Shown: positions 1 through 6,867 of the stretch, piece by piece
How the letters are laid out: the number at the start of each line of letters is the position of its first letter
Numbering within the stretch: the first letter of the stretch is position 1
Notes under the pieces: generated by a model
Seen by the model: only the letters and a program-made list of their open reading frames with translations
Told to the model about the DNA's origin: nothing
The model's database searches: none
Origin: Longimicrobium sp.
GTDB lineage: Bacteria > Gemmatimonadota > Gemmatimonadetes > Longimicrobiales > Longimicrobiaceae
Assembly (NCBI GenBank): GCA_030446945.1
Contig: JAUJMI010000042.1
Location: 3,728 to 14,220, forward strand
Direction: 5' to 3'
DNA: 10,493 nt
Translations under genes and position numbers: made by a program

Positions 1-1301
1 GCGGCGGGCAGACGTACGTGGGCGGGATGCTGAGCTCCGTGAACCGCTCGCTCGAATCGGAGGAGCTGCGCGCCGTCTTCCCGGCCGCCGCCGTGACCGG
101 CGGGGTCGACTTCGTCCACCAGTTCGCCAGCCGCAAGTGGTCCCTCTCCGGCTTCGCGGCCATGGGCGGCGTGCGCGGCGACACGCTGGCCGTGGCGCGC
201 ACGCAGCGGCGCCCGTGGAGGTACTTCCAGCGGCCGGACGCGGACCACCTGGAGCTGGACCCCGGGCGCGACGCGCTGGCCGGCGTAGCGGGGGAGCTGC
301 GGCTGCGCAAGCAGGCCGGGGCGCACTGGCGCGGCGGCCTGGCCGCGGCCACCATCTCGCCGGAGTTCGAGAGCTCGGACCTGGGATCGCAGCGCCGCGG
401 CGACCGCTTCGACGTCTCGGGCGATCTCGTCTACGTGCAGCAGAAGCCCGGCCCGGTCTTCCGCTTTTACCAGGTGAACAGCAGCCTGCGCCGGGAGGTG
501 AACTACGACGGCGACCACATCCTGACCTCGCTATTCCTGGGCTCGTACGCGCAGCTCCGCAGCTACTGGAGCTTCAACGCCAACTTCGGCGCGCAGCCCC
601 GCTCCTTCGACGACCGGCTGACGCGCGGCGGGCCCCTCGCCATCCGTCCGGCGAACTGGCGCGTCTTCGGGGCGATCAACTCGGACCAGCGCAAGCCGCT
701 CACGGTGAACGCGGGTTCCTTTTACCTCCGGGAGGACGCCGGCGGCTACGTCGTGGACGCCTTCGCGGGGCTGCAGGTAAAGGTGTCGCCGCGCTGGAAC
801 CTGTCGCTGTCGCCCAATTACAGCCGCGGCGTCGCGCCCGCCCAGTACCTGTCGTCGGTCGCGGACAGCACGGCAAGCGGGCTCTTCGGCCGGCGCTACG
901 TCTTCGCGGGGCTGGACCAGACCACGTTCTCCATCAACACCCGCTTCAACTACACCTTCAATCCCGACCTGACGCTGGAGGTGTACGCGCAGCCCTTCGT
1001 CTCGGCCGCCGACTTCGGCGAGGCGAAGTACCTGGTGGCGGCGCGCACCTTCGACTTTGCGCCGGACACCACCGGCCGGGTCTCCGCCAAGGACTTCAAC
1101 ATCCGCTCGCTGCGCGGCAACGCCGTGCTGCGCTGGGAGTGGCGGCCGGGCACCACGCTGTACCTGGCCTGGCAGCAGCAGCGCGAGAGCTTCGCCGCCG
1201 ATCTGGGCGACTTCAGCTTCGGCCGCGACCGCTCCGCTCTCTTTGGCGCCCGGCCGGACAACGTGTTCGTGATCAAGATGAACTACTGGCTGAACCCGTA
1301 G
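1..1301 (+). CDS. DUF5916-family outer-membrane protein, C-terminal part (5' end outside window)
   Basis: The reading frame is already open at base 3 and stops with TAG at 1299-1301, so this is the last ~432 residues of a longer protein; the GTG at 18 is only an internal valine. Alternating polar/aromatic strands run to the end (finishing KMNYWLNP), as expected of a beta-barrel. It aligns along its whole length with the C-terminal half of the complete protein at 4180-6867: shared landmarks are YFQRPDAD/YFLRPDAD, QKPGPVFR/GKPGPVFR, DRLTRGGPLA, GRRYVFA/GRRFVFA and LRGNAVLRWE. DUF5916 proteins normally carry an N-terminal carbohydrate-binding-module-9-like domain followed by a barrel in the outer membrane; their substrate is unknown. 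Relative to the paralogue, the loop before LRGNAVLRWE is about 20 residues shorter. A repeat hairpin begins at the stop codon. Family call is firm by paralogy; function is not known. Confidence 0.85.
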   Translation, partial: GGQTYVGGMLSSVNRSLESEELRAVFPAAAVTGGVDFVHQFASRKWSLSGFAAMGGVRGDTLAVARTQRRPWRYFQRPDADHLELDPGRDALAGVAGELRLRKQAGAHWRGGLAAATISPEFESSDLGSQRRGDRFDVSGDLVYVQQKPGPVFRFYQVNSSLRREVNYDGDHILTSLFLGSYAQLRSYWSFNANFGAQPRSFDDRLTRGGPLAIRPANWRVFGAINSDQRKPLTVNAGSFYLREDAGGYVVDAFAGLQVKVSPRWNLSLSPNYSRGVAPAQYLSSVADSTASGLFGRRYVFAGLDQTTFSINTRFNYTFNPDLTLEVYAQPFVSAADFGEAKYLVAARTFDFAPDTTGRVSAKDFNIRSLRGNAVLRWEWRPGTTLYLAWQQQRESFAADLGDFSFGRDRSALFGARPDNVFVIKMNYWLNP

Positions 1302-1365
1302 GGCCCTTTCACCCAGCGTCGCTCCGCGACGCGTCCCCCTCCCCCCAAATTGCCTGGGGGAGGGG
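1301..1365 (-). repeat. Dispersed hairpin repeat unit A1 (reverse orientation)
   Basis: A perfect 10-bp inverted repeat, CCCCTCCCCC (1336-1345) and GGGGGAGGGG (1356-1365), has a 10-nt loop whose reverse complement (AGGCAATTTG) resembles the AGGTCGTTTT loop of the other units. On the - strand the tail ends GAAAGGGCCC at 1301-1310, matching GAGAGGGCCC in the forward units, though the middle of the tail has diverged. The unit starts at the last base of the upstream stop codon. It may act as a terminator for the DUF5916 gene, but there is no T-tract. Confidence 0.7.
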
Positions 1366-1472
1366 CGCTTGCGCCGAACCGTGCGCGCTGGCCGGCATAC
1401 AGGCACGCGGCCTTTGTTTCGGGCGTCGTGTGGAACGGCGCGGTTGGCGGGAGGCGGTGTGGGGGAGGGCAC

Positions 1473-1496
1473 GGGCGCGATAAATCGCGCCCCTAC
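1473..1496 (-). repeat. GTAGGGGCGCGAT palindrome, copy A
   Basis: A perfect 9-bp inverted repeat, GGGCGCGAT (1473-1481) and ATCGCGCCC (1484-1492), with a 2-nt loop, is followed by CTAC. Read on the - strand it is GTAGGGGCGCGAT, 2 nt, ATCGCGCCC, identical except for the loop to the copy at 3885-3908. It sits between the two hairpin units of composite A. Similar GTAGGGGCG... motifs are dispersed in several bacterial phyla; no function is visible here. Confidence 0.75.
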
Positions 1497-1531
1497 GAGA
1501 TCTGTGTGTTAGGTGCAGATGCGCGCGTGCG

Positions 1532-1599
1532 CCCCTCCCCAGGTTGTTTTTGGGGGAGGGGCAGCGAGGTGACGAGCGCGGAGAGGGCCCGCGATGCCC
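1532..1599 (+). repeat. Dispersed hairpin repeat unit A2 (forward orientation)
   Basis: The stem is CCCCTCCCC (1532-1540) paired with GGGGAGGGG (1553-1561). A conserved tail GCAGCGAGG..ACGAGCG.GGAGAGGGCCC..GATGCC follows (1561-1599). The stem and tail match unit B2 at 4039-4103 with only a few differences. The tail ends 5 bases before the stop codon of the sigma-factor remnant on the other strand. Confidence 0.8.
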
Positions 1600-1604
1600 G
1601 GCCC

Positions 1605-1772
1605 CTACAGCTCCGCCAACCGCCGCGCGAGGAAGCGGCGCTCCGGCTCCTGGCGCGCGAGGGCGAGGGCGCGCTCGAAGCCGGCGCGGTTCAGCTTCAC
1701 CACGGGCGAGGGATCGGCGCGGGCGAGCACGTCGAAAACGTGAGCACCCCGTAGTCGCTCGGGGATCGCCGA
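1605..1772 (-). pseudogene. Remnant of an ECF sigma factor (DUF6596-type C-terminus), internally deleted
   Basis: On the - strand, ending at TAG (1605-1607), the translation contains two blocks recognisable from the C-terminal helical region of DUF6596-containing ECF sigma factors (the ECF42-like group). They are FDVLARADPSPVVKLNRA (roughly 1739-1683), resembling the family's YDxLxxADPSPVVxLNRA block, and FERALALARQEPERRFLARR.. (to the stop), resembling the family's extreme C-terminus. In intact proteins these blocks are separated by several dozen residues; here they are joined directly, which implies an in-frame internal deletion. Upstream (to about 1772) the match fades into unrelated sequence, and no sigma-2 or sigma-4 domain is present, so the gene cannot be functional. 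There is no start codon or ribosome site for a short product. The family call is from memory of the motif and is moderately sure; the decayed state is sure if the family is right. Confidence 0.6.
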
Positions 1773-1938
1773 ATTCGACAACACGTCCGCGAGGCCGTCA
1801 AATGGATTCGCGCTGGTCAACCGAGCAGCTTGTGGAAGCGCTTTCCCGCGGGGTGGCGGCGCCGAAAAGGTACGATGCTTGCCCCGAGTTGGCCTCCCCG
1901 ACGCAGACAGCAACCCACGTGAGGCTGGAGGAGGAACG

Positions 1939-2208
1939 ATGGGCAAGAGCATGGAAGGGAGCGAGGAACAGAAGCAGAAGCTTGCGCGCGAGGCCAAGAA
2001 GGAAGGGAAGAGCGCGAGCGAGGTCGGCGCCACCACCGGCGGGAGCAAGCAGCGGGCGCGTGCCGACAACGACGACTCGCACCAGAAGCGCCTCGACCAG
2101 AAGCACGAGGGGAAGCAGGACGATCTCACTCAAAGGCAGGACGAGGAAGCACGCCCCGGCGCGAGGGACAGCGATACGCCGGACAAGGAGCGGCATCCGA
2201 GGTTGTAG
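1939..2208 (+). CDS. Small hydrophilic, highly charged protein (89 aa), hypothetical
   Basis: ATG at 1939 follows a strong ribosome site GGAGGAGG (1927-1934) with a 4-nt spacer, which decides this start over an upstream ATG at 1879. The 89-residue product is almost devoid of hydrophobic residues and is dominated by K, E, R, D, Q and G, so it is predicted to be largely disordered. Residues 8-40 (EEQKQKLAREAKKEGKSASE followed by VGATTGGSKQR) resemble a recurrent motif of small uncharacterised bacterial proteins in which an amphipathic helix is followed by a 'SEVGATxGxSKQR'-like turn. It has no membrane segment and no cysteines. The composition recalls stress or desiccation-type hydrophilins or nucleic-acid-associated basic peptides, but nothing in the sequence proves either. 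It stands alone, with no co-oriented gene adjacent. I do not recognise a named family. Confidence 0.75.
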   Translation: MGKSMEGSEEQKQKLAREAKKEGKSASEVGATTGGSKQRARADNDDSHQKRLDQKHEGKQDDLTQRQDEEARPGARDSDTPDKERHPRL

Positions 2209-2520
2209 GAAATGGGGAACGGGGAACGGCGGGGGGACAGGGGACAGGGACGGAAGGCAGGGCGTTACCACGCTACCCCCATTTGTCATCCTGAAGTGAA
2301 GCGCCTCTCCGTCCTCACCCGTGCTCCATGGTGTGGCGCGGAGCGAAGGATCTACTGTGCGATGCGAGGGGCCGGCCTGCCGCGCCGGCCCCTTGCTTCG
2401 CCGGCTAGATCCTTCGGTCGCCGCACAGCATCCGTGGGGGGCCTCACGTTTCGGCGAGGGCGGCTCCCTCAGGGTGCCAAACTGGGGGTCCGCACTCACG
2501 CACTCACGTACTTCTTTTCT
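2209..2520. other. Intergenic spacer with short tandem and inverted repeats
   Basis: No convincing gene lies in these 312 bases. They hold tandem heptads GGGGAAC x2 (2214-2227) and GGGGACA x2 (2233-2246), a TGTCATCCTGA-like motif (2285-2295), the inverted repeat annotated separately at 2344-2416, and a tandem CACTCACG x2 (2493-2508) ending 12 bases from the stop of the leftward L,D-transpeptidase gene. Both flanking genes end here (convergent 3' ends). Confidence 0.6.
2344..2416. repeat. Nested inverted repeat (CGAAGGATCTA ... TAGATCCTTCG)
   Basis: Outer arms CGAAGGATCTA (2344-2354) and TAGATCCTTCG (2406-2416) are perfect 11-bp complements. Inner arms AGGGGCCGGC (2367-2376) and GCCGGCCCCT (2384-2393) are perfect 10-bp complements around a 7-nt loop. 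The GAGCGAAGGATCTA sequence is the core of a repeat dispersed in many bacterial genomes (often after TGTCATCCTGAG). Between convergent genes it could form a transcript-end hairpin on either strand. Confidence 0.7.
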
Positions 2521-3681
2521 CTACCGCCCCGCCGCCACGCGCGAATCCCGGTACTCCTGCTCCGACACGTGCAGCGCATCCCAGGCGCGCTGCGAGCGGG
2601 GGTCGAGGACGGTGCGGGGCGCGCGTTTGGTGGGCCAGGGGAGGCGCGGGTCGTCCGTCGTGCCGGGGTAGAGCCCGACCGTGGAGGCGACGATGGCGCC
2701 GGCGACGGTGGAGCGGAGGCTCCGGTCCATGCGGCCCAGCACCGCCAGCGCGCGGAGCGGGCCCTGCACGAAGGCGTCGGAGAGGAAGGTGGCGTACTCG
2801 TCGCGCAGAGTGCCGGGGCCGATCTCGTCCAGGCTCGCGAAGAGGCCGCCGAGCGCCTCGTCGTCGCCATCCTTGACGCCACGGAAGAGGAGGACGCTCG
2901 CCACCCGCGGCCAGCCGGGTCCGCTCCCTCCGAACGCGGTGGAGAAGAGCTCCGCTTCGAGGCGCTCCAGAAGCGCGCCGGTCTCCTCCCGCTCCAGCGA
3001 TACCACCACCGGGTCGCGCGGCGGCGGGGTGCCGGCGGGACGCGTGGAGGTGCTGGTGCGCCTGCGCGCGGCCGGCGTGGCCTCCACATTGGCCCCGCCG
3101 ACCACGACGATCTCCGTCCCCACCTGCACGTTGTGGTAAAGGCGCAGCGCATCCGCGTCCGAGAGGCGGATGCAGCCGTGCGAGACGCGCTGGCCCAGGA
3201 GCTCGGGCTTGTCGGTGCCGTGGATGGCGAGGCCGTGGCCCAGGTACACCGCCGCCGCGCCTAGCCCGCGCGGGAAGCGGCGCTTGGGGCTGTTCTCGGG
3301 CGGCACGGGAAGGTCGTGCTCCAGGAAGTACCAGTCGGGCGCGATCCAGTCCGGCTCGCGCGCCTTGTAGGTGACGTGGAAGGTGCCGTTGGGCGTGTGG
3401 AAGTTCCACGCGTCGCGATCGGTCTCCAGGCGCAGCCCGGTGCCCGTGCCCACCGGTGCGGACCAGAGGACGCGGCTCCCCTTGGTGAAGAGCAGGCGGT
3501 TGCTGTCCAGGTCGATCACCACCACGTGCCGCCCGCGCGCGACCGCCTCGGAGCGCACGCGCACCCCGCTCGCCGCCGCCCTCCGCGCCGGCGCCTGCGC
3601 CTCGGCCGGAAGCGCATCGGCCAGCGCGGCGCCCGTCAGCATCAGCGCCGCCGCGGTCCTCATCCAGGTCGTGCTTCGCAT
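2521..3681 (-). CDS. Secreted L,D-transpeptidase (YkuD domain) with a C-terminal extension
   Basis: The 386-residue product has an N-terminal signal peptide (hydrophobic AAALMLTGAALADAL, probable cleavage near residue 30 after AEAQA). The YkuD catalytic domain spans about residues 50-195. It shows the family signature: GHGLAIHG with His154, then SHGCIR with Ser167, His168, Gly169, the catalytic Cys170 and Arg172. L,D-transpeptidases form 3-3 peptidoglycan cross-links or attach proteins to the wall in the periplasm. After a low-complexity linker (about 203-224, Arg/Thr/Pro-rich) comes a ~160-residue alpha-helical-looking extension that I do not recognise. The ATG at 3681 has no clear ribosome site; the ATG at 3663 (Met7) would also give a good signal peptide. 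The gene is not in an obvious operon: the upstream neighbour on this strand is separated by the composite repeat at 3784-4103. Confidence 0.9.
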   Translation of the reverse strand: MRSTTWMRTAAALMLTGAALADALPAEAQAPARRAAASGVRVRSEAVARGRHVVVIDLDSNRLLFTKGSRVLWSAPVGTGTGLRLETDRDAWNFHTPNGTFHVTYKAREPDWIAPDWYFLEHDLPVPPENSPKRRFPRGLGAAAVYLGHGLAIHGTDKPELLGQRVSHGCIRLSDADALRLYHNVQVGTEIVVVGGANVEATPAARRRTSTSTRPAGTPPPRDPVVVSLEREETGALLERLEAELFSTAFGGSGPGWPRVASVLLFRGVKDGDDEALGGLFASLDEIGPGTLRDEYATFLSDAFVQGPLRALAVLGRMDRSLRSTVAGAIVASTVGLYPGTTDDPRLPWPTKRAPRTVLDPRSQRAWDALHVSEQEYRDSRVAAGR

Positions 3682-3783
3682 GGTATCCAGCGGTACAGCG
3701 GATCGTGGTCCGCGCGATGGTCGCGCGGCGCCCGGTTAGGGGCGCAATCAGCGTACCCGGTCGGGCGGGGGGAGTTTCAGGGG

Positions 3784-3850
3784 CGGGGCAGGCCCCCTCC
3801 CCCGCTCGTCACCTCGCAGCCCCTCCCCCAATAACGACCTGGGGGAGGGG
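3784..3850 (-). repeat. Dispersed hairpin repeat unit B1 (reverse orientation)
   Basis: The stem is CCCCTCCCCC (3820-3829) paired with GGGGGAGGGG (3841-3850), with loop AATAACGACCT, whose reverse complement is close to the AGGTCGTTTT loop of unit B2. The flank 3803-3830 is the reverse complement of the conserved tail seen at 1551-1578 with one mismatch. It lies about 100 bp upstream of the L,D-transpeptidase start. Confidence 0.8.
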
Positions 3851-3884
3851 CGCACGCATGGATCTCGCGGGGTGCACGGATCCC

Positions 3885-3908
3885 GTAGGGGCGCGATTCA
3901 TCGCGCCC
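3885..3908 (+). repeat. GTAGGGGCGCGAT palindrome, copy B
   Basis: GGGCGCGAT (3889-3897) and ATCGCGCCC (3900-3908) form a perfect 9-bp inverted repeat with loop TC, preceded by GTAG (3885-3888). It is the same element as 1473-1496 in the opposite orientation, and again lies between two inverted hairpin units. Confidence 0.75.
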
Positions 3909-4038
3909 GCGGCCGACGATGCTCCAACCCCTGCCTCGCCACGCTAACCTCGTAGGCGCGGATCTGCGTGCACCTGCGTGTCCGCCAGCATCCTCCGCGC
4001 ACCGGCCCGCGGGCACGCACACGGATGCATGCGTTCCG

Positions 4039-4103
4039 CCCCTCCCCCAGGTCGTTTTGGGGGAGGGGCAGCGAGGAACGAGCGGGGAGAGGGCCCGCGA
4101 TGC
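4039..4103 (+). repeat. Dispersed hairpin repeat unit B2 (forward orientation)
   Basis: A perfect 10-bp stem, CCCCTCCCCC (4039-4048) and GGGGGAGGGG (4059-4068), encloses loop AGGTCGTTTT. The conserved tail GCAGCGAGGAACGAGCGGGG and GAGAGGGCCCGCGATGCC follows to 4103. It lies 76 bp past the stop codon of the leftward DUF5916 gene and could serve as its transcript-end hairpin. Confidence 0.8.
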
Positions 4104-4179
4104 CTGCACCCCGCACAGAGATCCACACGCGCGCCTCTCCGCGTCTCGGCGGCGCCGCGTGAGCCCGCCGTTCAGCCGT

Positions 4180-6867
4180 TCATCGCCCGATCCAGTACGT
4201 CGCCTTTACCAGGAAAACATTGCGCGCGGGGACCTCGAAGAGACCGGACGCATCGCGGCCGACGTCGAAGTCTCCGAAGCCCTCCTGGCCGCTCCGCTCC
4301 TGCTGCCATACGAAGAAGAGCGTGGAGCCCGGCCGGTACTCCCAGCGCAGCACCGCGTTTCCGCGCAAGTTGCGGAAGTTGTAGTCGGGGCGGCGGAGCT
4401 GGAAGCAGCGGGCGGCGCCGGCGGCGCCGTCCGGGTCGATGGTGTAGCGCTGTGGATCGGCCGCGGAGGTGCCGCACGCGGTGTTCAGCGCGATGGTGCC
4501 CGCGTCGCTGCCGTACTCGGTGAAGCGGTAGCTGTTCGGCGCCGCCAGCTCCTTGAACCCGTCGTACTCCCCCGCGGAGAGGAAGGGGCGGGCGTAGAGC
4601 TGCAGCGAGAGGCGCGGCGTAAAGGTCCAGTCCAGGCGCGTGCTCAGCGCCACCGTCGTCTGCTCCAGTGTGGCGAAGACGAAGCGGCGGCCGTACGTGT
4701 CCGCCGCCAGCGGGTCGGCCTGGGTGCGGACGTACTGCGCGTCGGTGCGGTCAGTCTCCCACACCGGGCCCACGCTCACCTGCACGTTGGTGGCGGGGCG
4801 CGCGGACACGGAGGCGGCCAGCACGCGGAAGTGGCCGCCCGCGTCGTCTCTGGACGAGTAGCCGTCCACGTATACGGAGGCGCGCTTGCGCGGGTCCGTC
4901 CCCGCGCCGGCGGAGAAGGCGAGCGACGACGGCGTGCGGGCCAGCGGTCCGCCGCGCGTCAGGCGGTCGCTGGTCACGCGCGGGGCGTACTCCGCCGTCG
5001 CCGTGGCGCTCCACAGGTTCTTGAACGTCCCGTTGCCGCGCACCGCGTAGGTGCTCCCCGTCCGGTCACCGCCGAAGTTCCACGACCGGGTGGTGAACGC
5101 GCGCACGAACCACTCGCGGAAGACCGGCCCCGGCTTCCCCTGCCGCCGCCCAAAGAGCGCGGCGAGGGAGCGGCTGTCCGCGCGGCTCTGGAAACCCAGG
5201 TCGTTGGTCTCGAATCCGGGGCTGACCTGCTGCATCCAGAGCGAGCCGCGCCAGTCGCCGCCCTTCCTCAGCGCCGCACCCATCGCATAGCCTTCCAGGG
5301 AGGTGCGGGTCGCGTCGTAGGCCAGGTAGTCCGCGTCCGGGCGGAGGAAGTAGCGTGCGCTGGAGCGCTGCGTGGCGGCGATGGCGTCCGCGCTCCCCGC
5401 CACTCGCGACCCGGACGCGAAGCCGCTCACCGACCACATGCGGCTGGGGCCCCACGAGTGCTCGCCGTCCACTCCGGCAACGTACGCGTCGGAGCGCAGC
5501 ATGGGGTCGAACACGGAATCTTTCTGGCTGCGATGGGTGGCGGTGGCGATGGCGCCGAGCACCGTGCGCCCGCCGTTGAGGTCGCGCCGCACGCGGCCTA
5601 CCAGGTAATTGCTGAGCGGCTCGATCGCTTCCTCGCGCGTGACGCCGTCCGACACCAGGACGCGCCCCCGCTCGCCCGCCGTCACCGCGTCCAGCACGCC
5701 GACCGACCACCCGCTGGCCGTCTTGCCGCTCAGCTTGGCGGCGCCCAGGATGGTGGTGCTCTGCGGCGCGTCGAAGTACTGGAACGACCCGGCGAGCTGC
5801 CGCTGCGGCGTCCGCCCGATGCGCCGCGTGTAAAAGAACTGCGGCGCGGTCAGGCTGATGTGCGACAGCAGGCTGCCGAAGCGGAAGATGTCCGTCCCCT
5901 CGCTGAAGAAGGGGCGCCGCTCCGGGAGCTGGGTCTCGAAGGCGCTGAGGTTCACGAACGCCGGGTCCACCTCCACCTGTCCGAAGTCGGGGTTGATGGC
6001 CGCGCTCAGCGTGAGGCCGGAGGGGAGCCCCCAGCGCACGTCCGCCCCCACCGATGCATCCGCGTCGGACGAGCGGTAGAAGGGATTTCCCGGCTGGTCG
6101 GGCGCACGGGTGAGCCGGGCGACGGTGTACGGCTGCGCCTCCAGCCGGCTCGGCGCGCGGATGCCCTGGAGCCCCTTGAGGCGACCGAAGCGCGAGACGA
6201 AGCCGTTGTCGTTGCGGTTCCACGGCGACCAGACGAAGCGCGTGTCGAAGCGCGCCACGTCGCGCGTGAGCTGCAGCCCCCACTCGCGCCCGCCCGCCGG
6301 CTCGCTCCGCCCGAAGCGGAGCTGCGAGAGCGGGATGCGGAACTCCGCCGTCCACCCGGCCGAGTCCACCAGCGTCGCCACCTCCCACACGGCGTCCCAC
6401 CCGGAGTCCTCGTTGGCGTCGTTGAAGAGGTAGATGTCGCGCTTCACCCCGCGCGGGTTCACGCTGAAGGCGAAGGCGGTGCGGCCGTCGGCGTAGCTGT
6501 CGATCATCACCTGCGCCCAATCCGAGTACAGCCCGCCCGCGTCGCGGCGCGCCAGCTGCGCGGCGATGGAGTCGGGCCGCGGGTCGGCCATCCGCATCCC
6601 CACGTACAGCGCGTCGTCCGCGTACAGTACCCGCGCCTCCGTGCTGAAGCGGGCCGGCGCCCCGGCGTTGGGGTAGCTCTCGGTGAAGTTGCCCGCCACC
6701 TCGGCCGCGGCCCACGACGCATCGTCCAGCCGCCCGTCGATGCGCACGGCCCCGGCGGCGCGGGCCGCCTGGAGAACCGGGGTGGGGCGCGTGCCGGGCG
6801 CCGCGGGCGTCTGCGCGGCGAGAAGGCCGGGGGCCAGTAAAAGGGCGAAGAGCGCTCGGCAGATCAT
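4180..6867 (-). CDS. DUF5916-family outer-membrane protein with N-terminal CBM9-like domain (895 aa)
   Basis: A signal peptide (MICRALFALLLAPGLLAAQT) is followed by a carbohydrate-binding-module-9-like domain (about residues 38-200: VRIDGRLDDASWAAAE, DDALYVGMRMAD, FSVNPRGVKRD, GWTAEFRIPLSQLRF). Then comes the DUF5916 barrel, with the hallmark INPDFGQVEVDP (291-302), NLSAFETQLPERRPFFSEG (306-324) and FYTRRIG (345-351). Length and layout are typical of the family, which is thought to sit in the outer membrane; no transported substrate is established. A C-terminal loop (about 790-825) carries two cysteines, C798 and C821, which the paralogue at 1-1301 lacks; a surface disulfide is possible. The start ATG at 6867 has no strong ribosome site but is immediately followed by the signal peptide. 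The gene is divergent from the LysR-type gene, with 93 bp between them. Family call is firm. Confidence 0.93.
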   Translation of the reverse strand: MICRALFALLLAPGLLAAQTPAAPGTRPTPVLQAARAAGAVRIDGRLDDASWAAAEVAGNFTESYPNAGAPARFSTEARVLYADDALYVGMRMADPRPDSIAAQLARRDAGGLYSDWAQVMIDSYADGRTAFAFSVNPRGVKRDIYLFNDANEDSGWDAVWEVATLVDSAGWTAEFRIPLSQLRFGRSEPAGGREWGLQLTRDVARFDTRFVWSPWNRNDNGFVSRFGRLKGLQGIRAPSRLEAQPYTVARLTRAPDQPGNPFYRSSDADASVGADVRWGLPSGLTLSAAINPDFGQVEVDPAFVNLSAFETQLPERRPFFSEGTDIFRFGSLLSHISLTAPQFFYTRRIGRTPQRQLAGSFQYFDAPQSTTILGAAKLSGKTASGWSVGVLDAVTAGERGRVLVSDGVTREEAIEPLSNYLVGRVRRDLNGGRTVLGAIATATHRSQKDSVFDPMLRSDAYVAGVDGEHSWGPSRMWSVSGFASGSRVAGSADAIAATQRSSARYFLRPDADYLAYDATRTSLEGYAMGAALRKGGDWRGSLWMQQVSPGFETNDLGFQSRADSRSLAALFGRRQGKPGPVFREWFVRAFTTRSWNFGGDRTGSTYAVRGNGTFKNLWSATATAEYAPRVTSDRLTRGGPLARTPSSLAFSAGAGTDPRKRASVYVDGYSSRDDAGGHFRVLAASVSARPATNVQVSVGPVWETDRTDAQYVRTQADPLAADTYGRRFVFATLEQTTVALSTRLDWTFTPRLSLQLYARPFLSAGEYDGFKELAAPNSYRFTEYGSDAGTIALNTACGTSAADPQRYTIDPDGAAGAARCFQLRRPDYNFRNLRGNAVLRWEYRPGSTLFFVWQQERSGQEGFGDFDVGRDASGLFEVPARNVFLVKATYWIGR

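Noticed and set aside
531..1472. A - strand open frame across the first DUF5916 gene and repeat A
   Set aside because: Shadow frame; it runs through the repeat hairpins and has no recognisable motif.
137..1483. A 448-codon + strand frame overlapping the first DUF5916 gene
   Set aside because: Arg/Ala-rich with no domain; the overlapped frame aligns with a paralogue and is clearly the coding one.
1350..1754. Short + strand frame through the repeat region
   Set aside because: It translates the hairpin repeats and the antisense of the sigma-factor remnant; no ribosome site.
1301..4103. Repeated units as a CRISPR array
   Set aside because: Units are in opposite orientations with irregular spacing and strong internal palindromes; there are no regular spacers and no cas genes.
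5066..6715. A 549-codon - strand frame inside the complete DUF5916 gene
   Set aside because: Same-strand alternate frame with Arg/Gly/Ala bias and no motifs.
3919..6840. A 973-codon open frame on the + strand across the DUF5916 gene
   Set aside because: It is antisense to a gene with a signal peptide and clear DUF5916 motifs; its translation is a low-complexity Arg/Ala/Gly string typical of a shadow frame in high-GC DNA.
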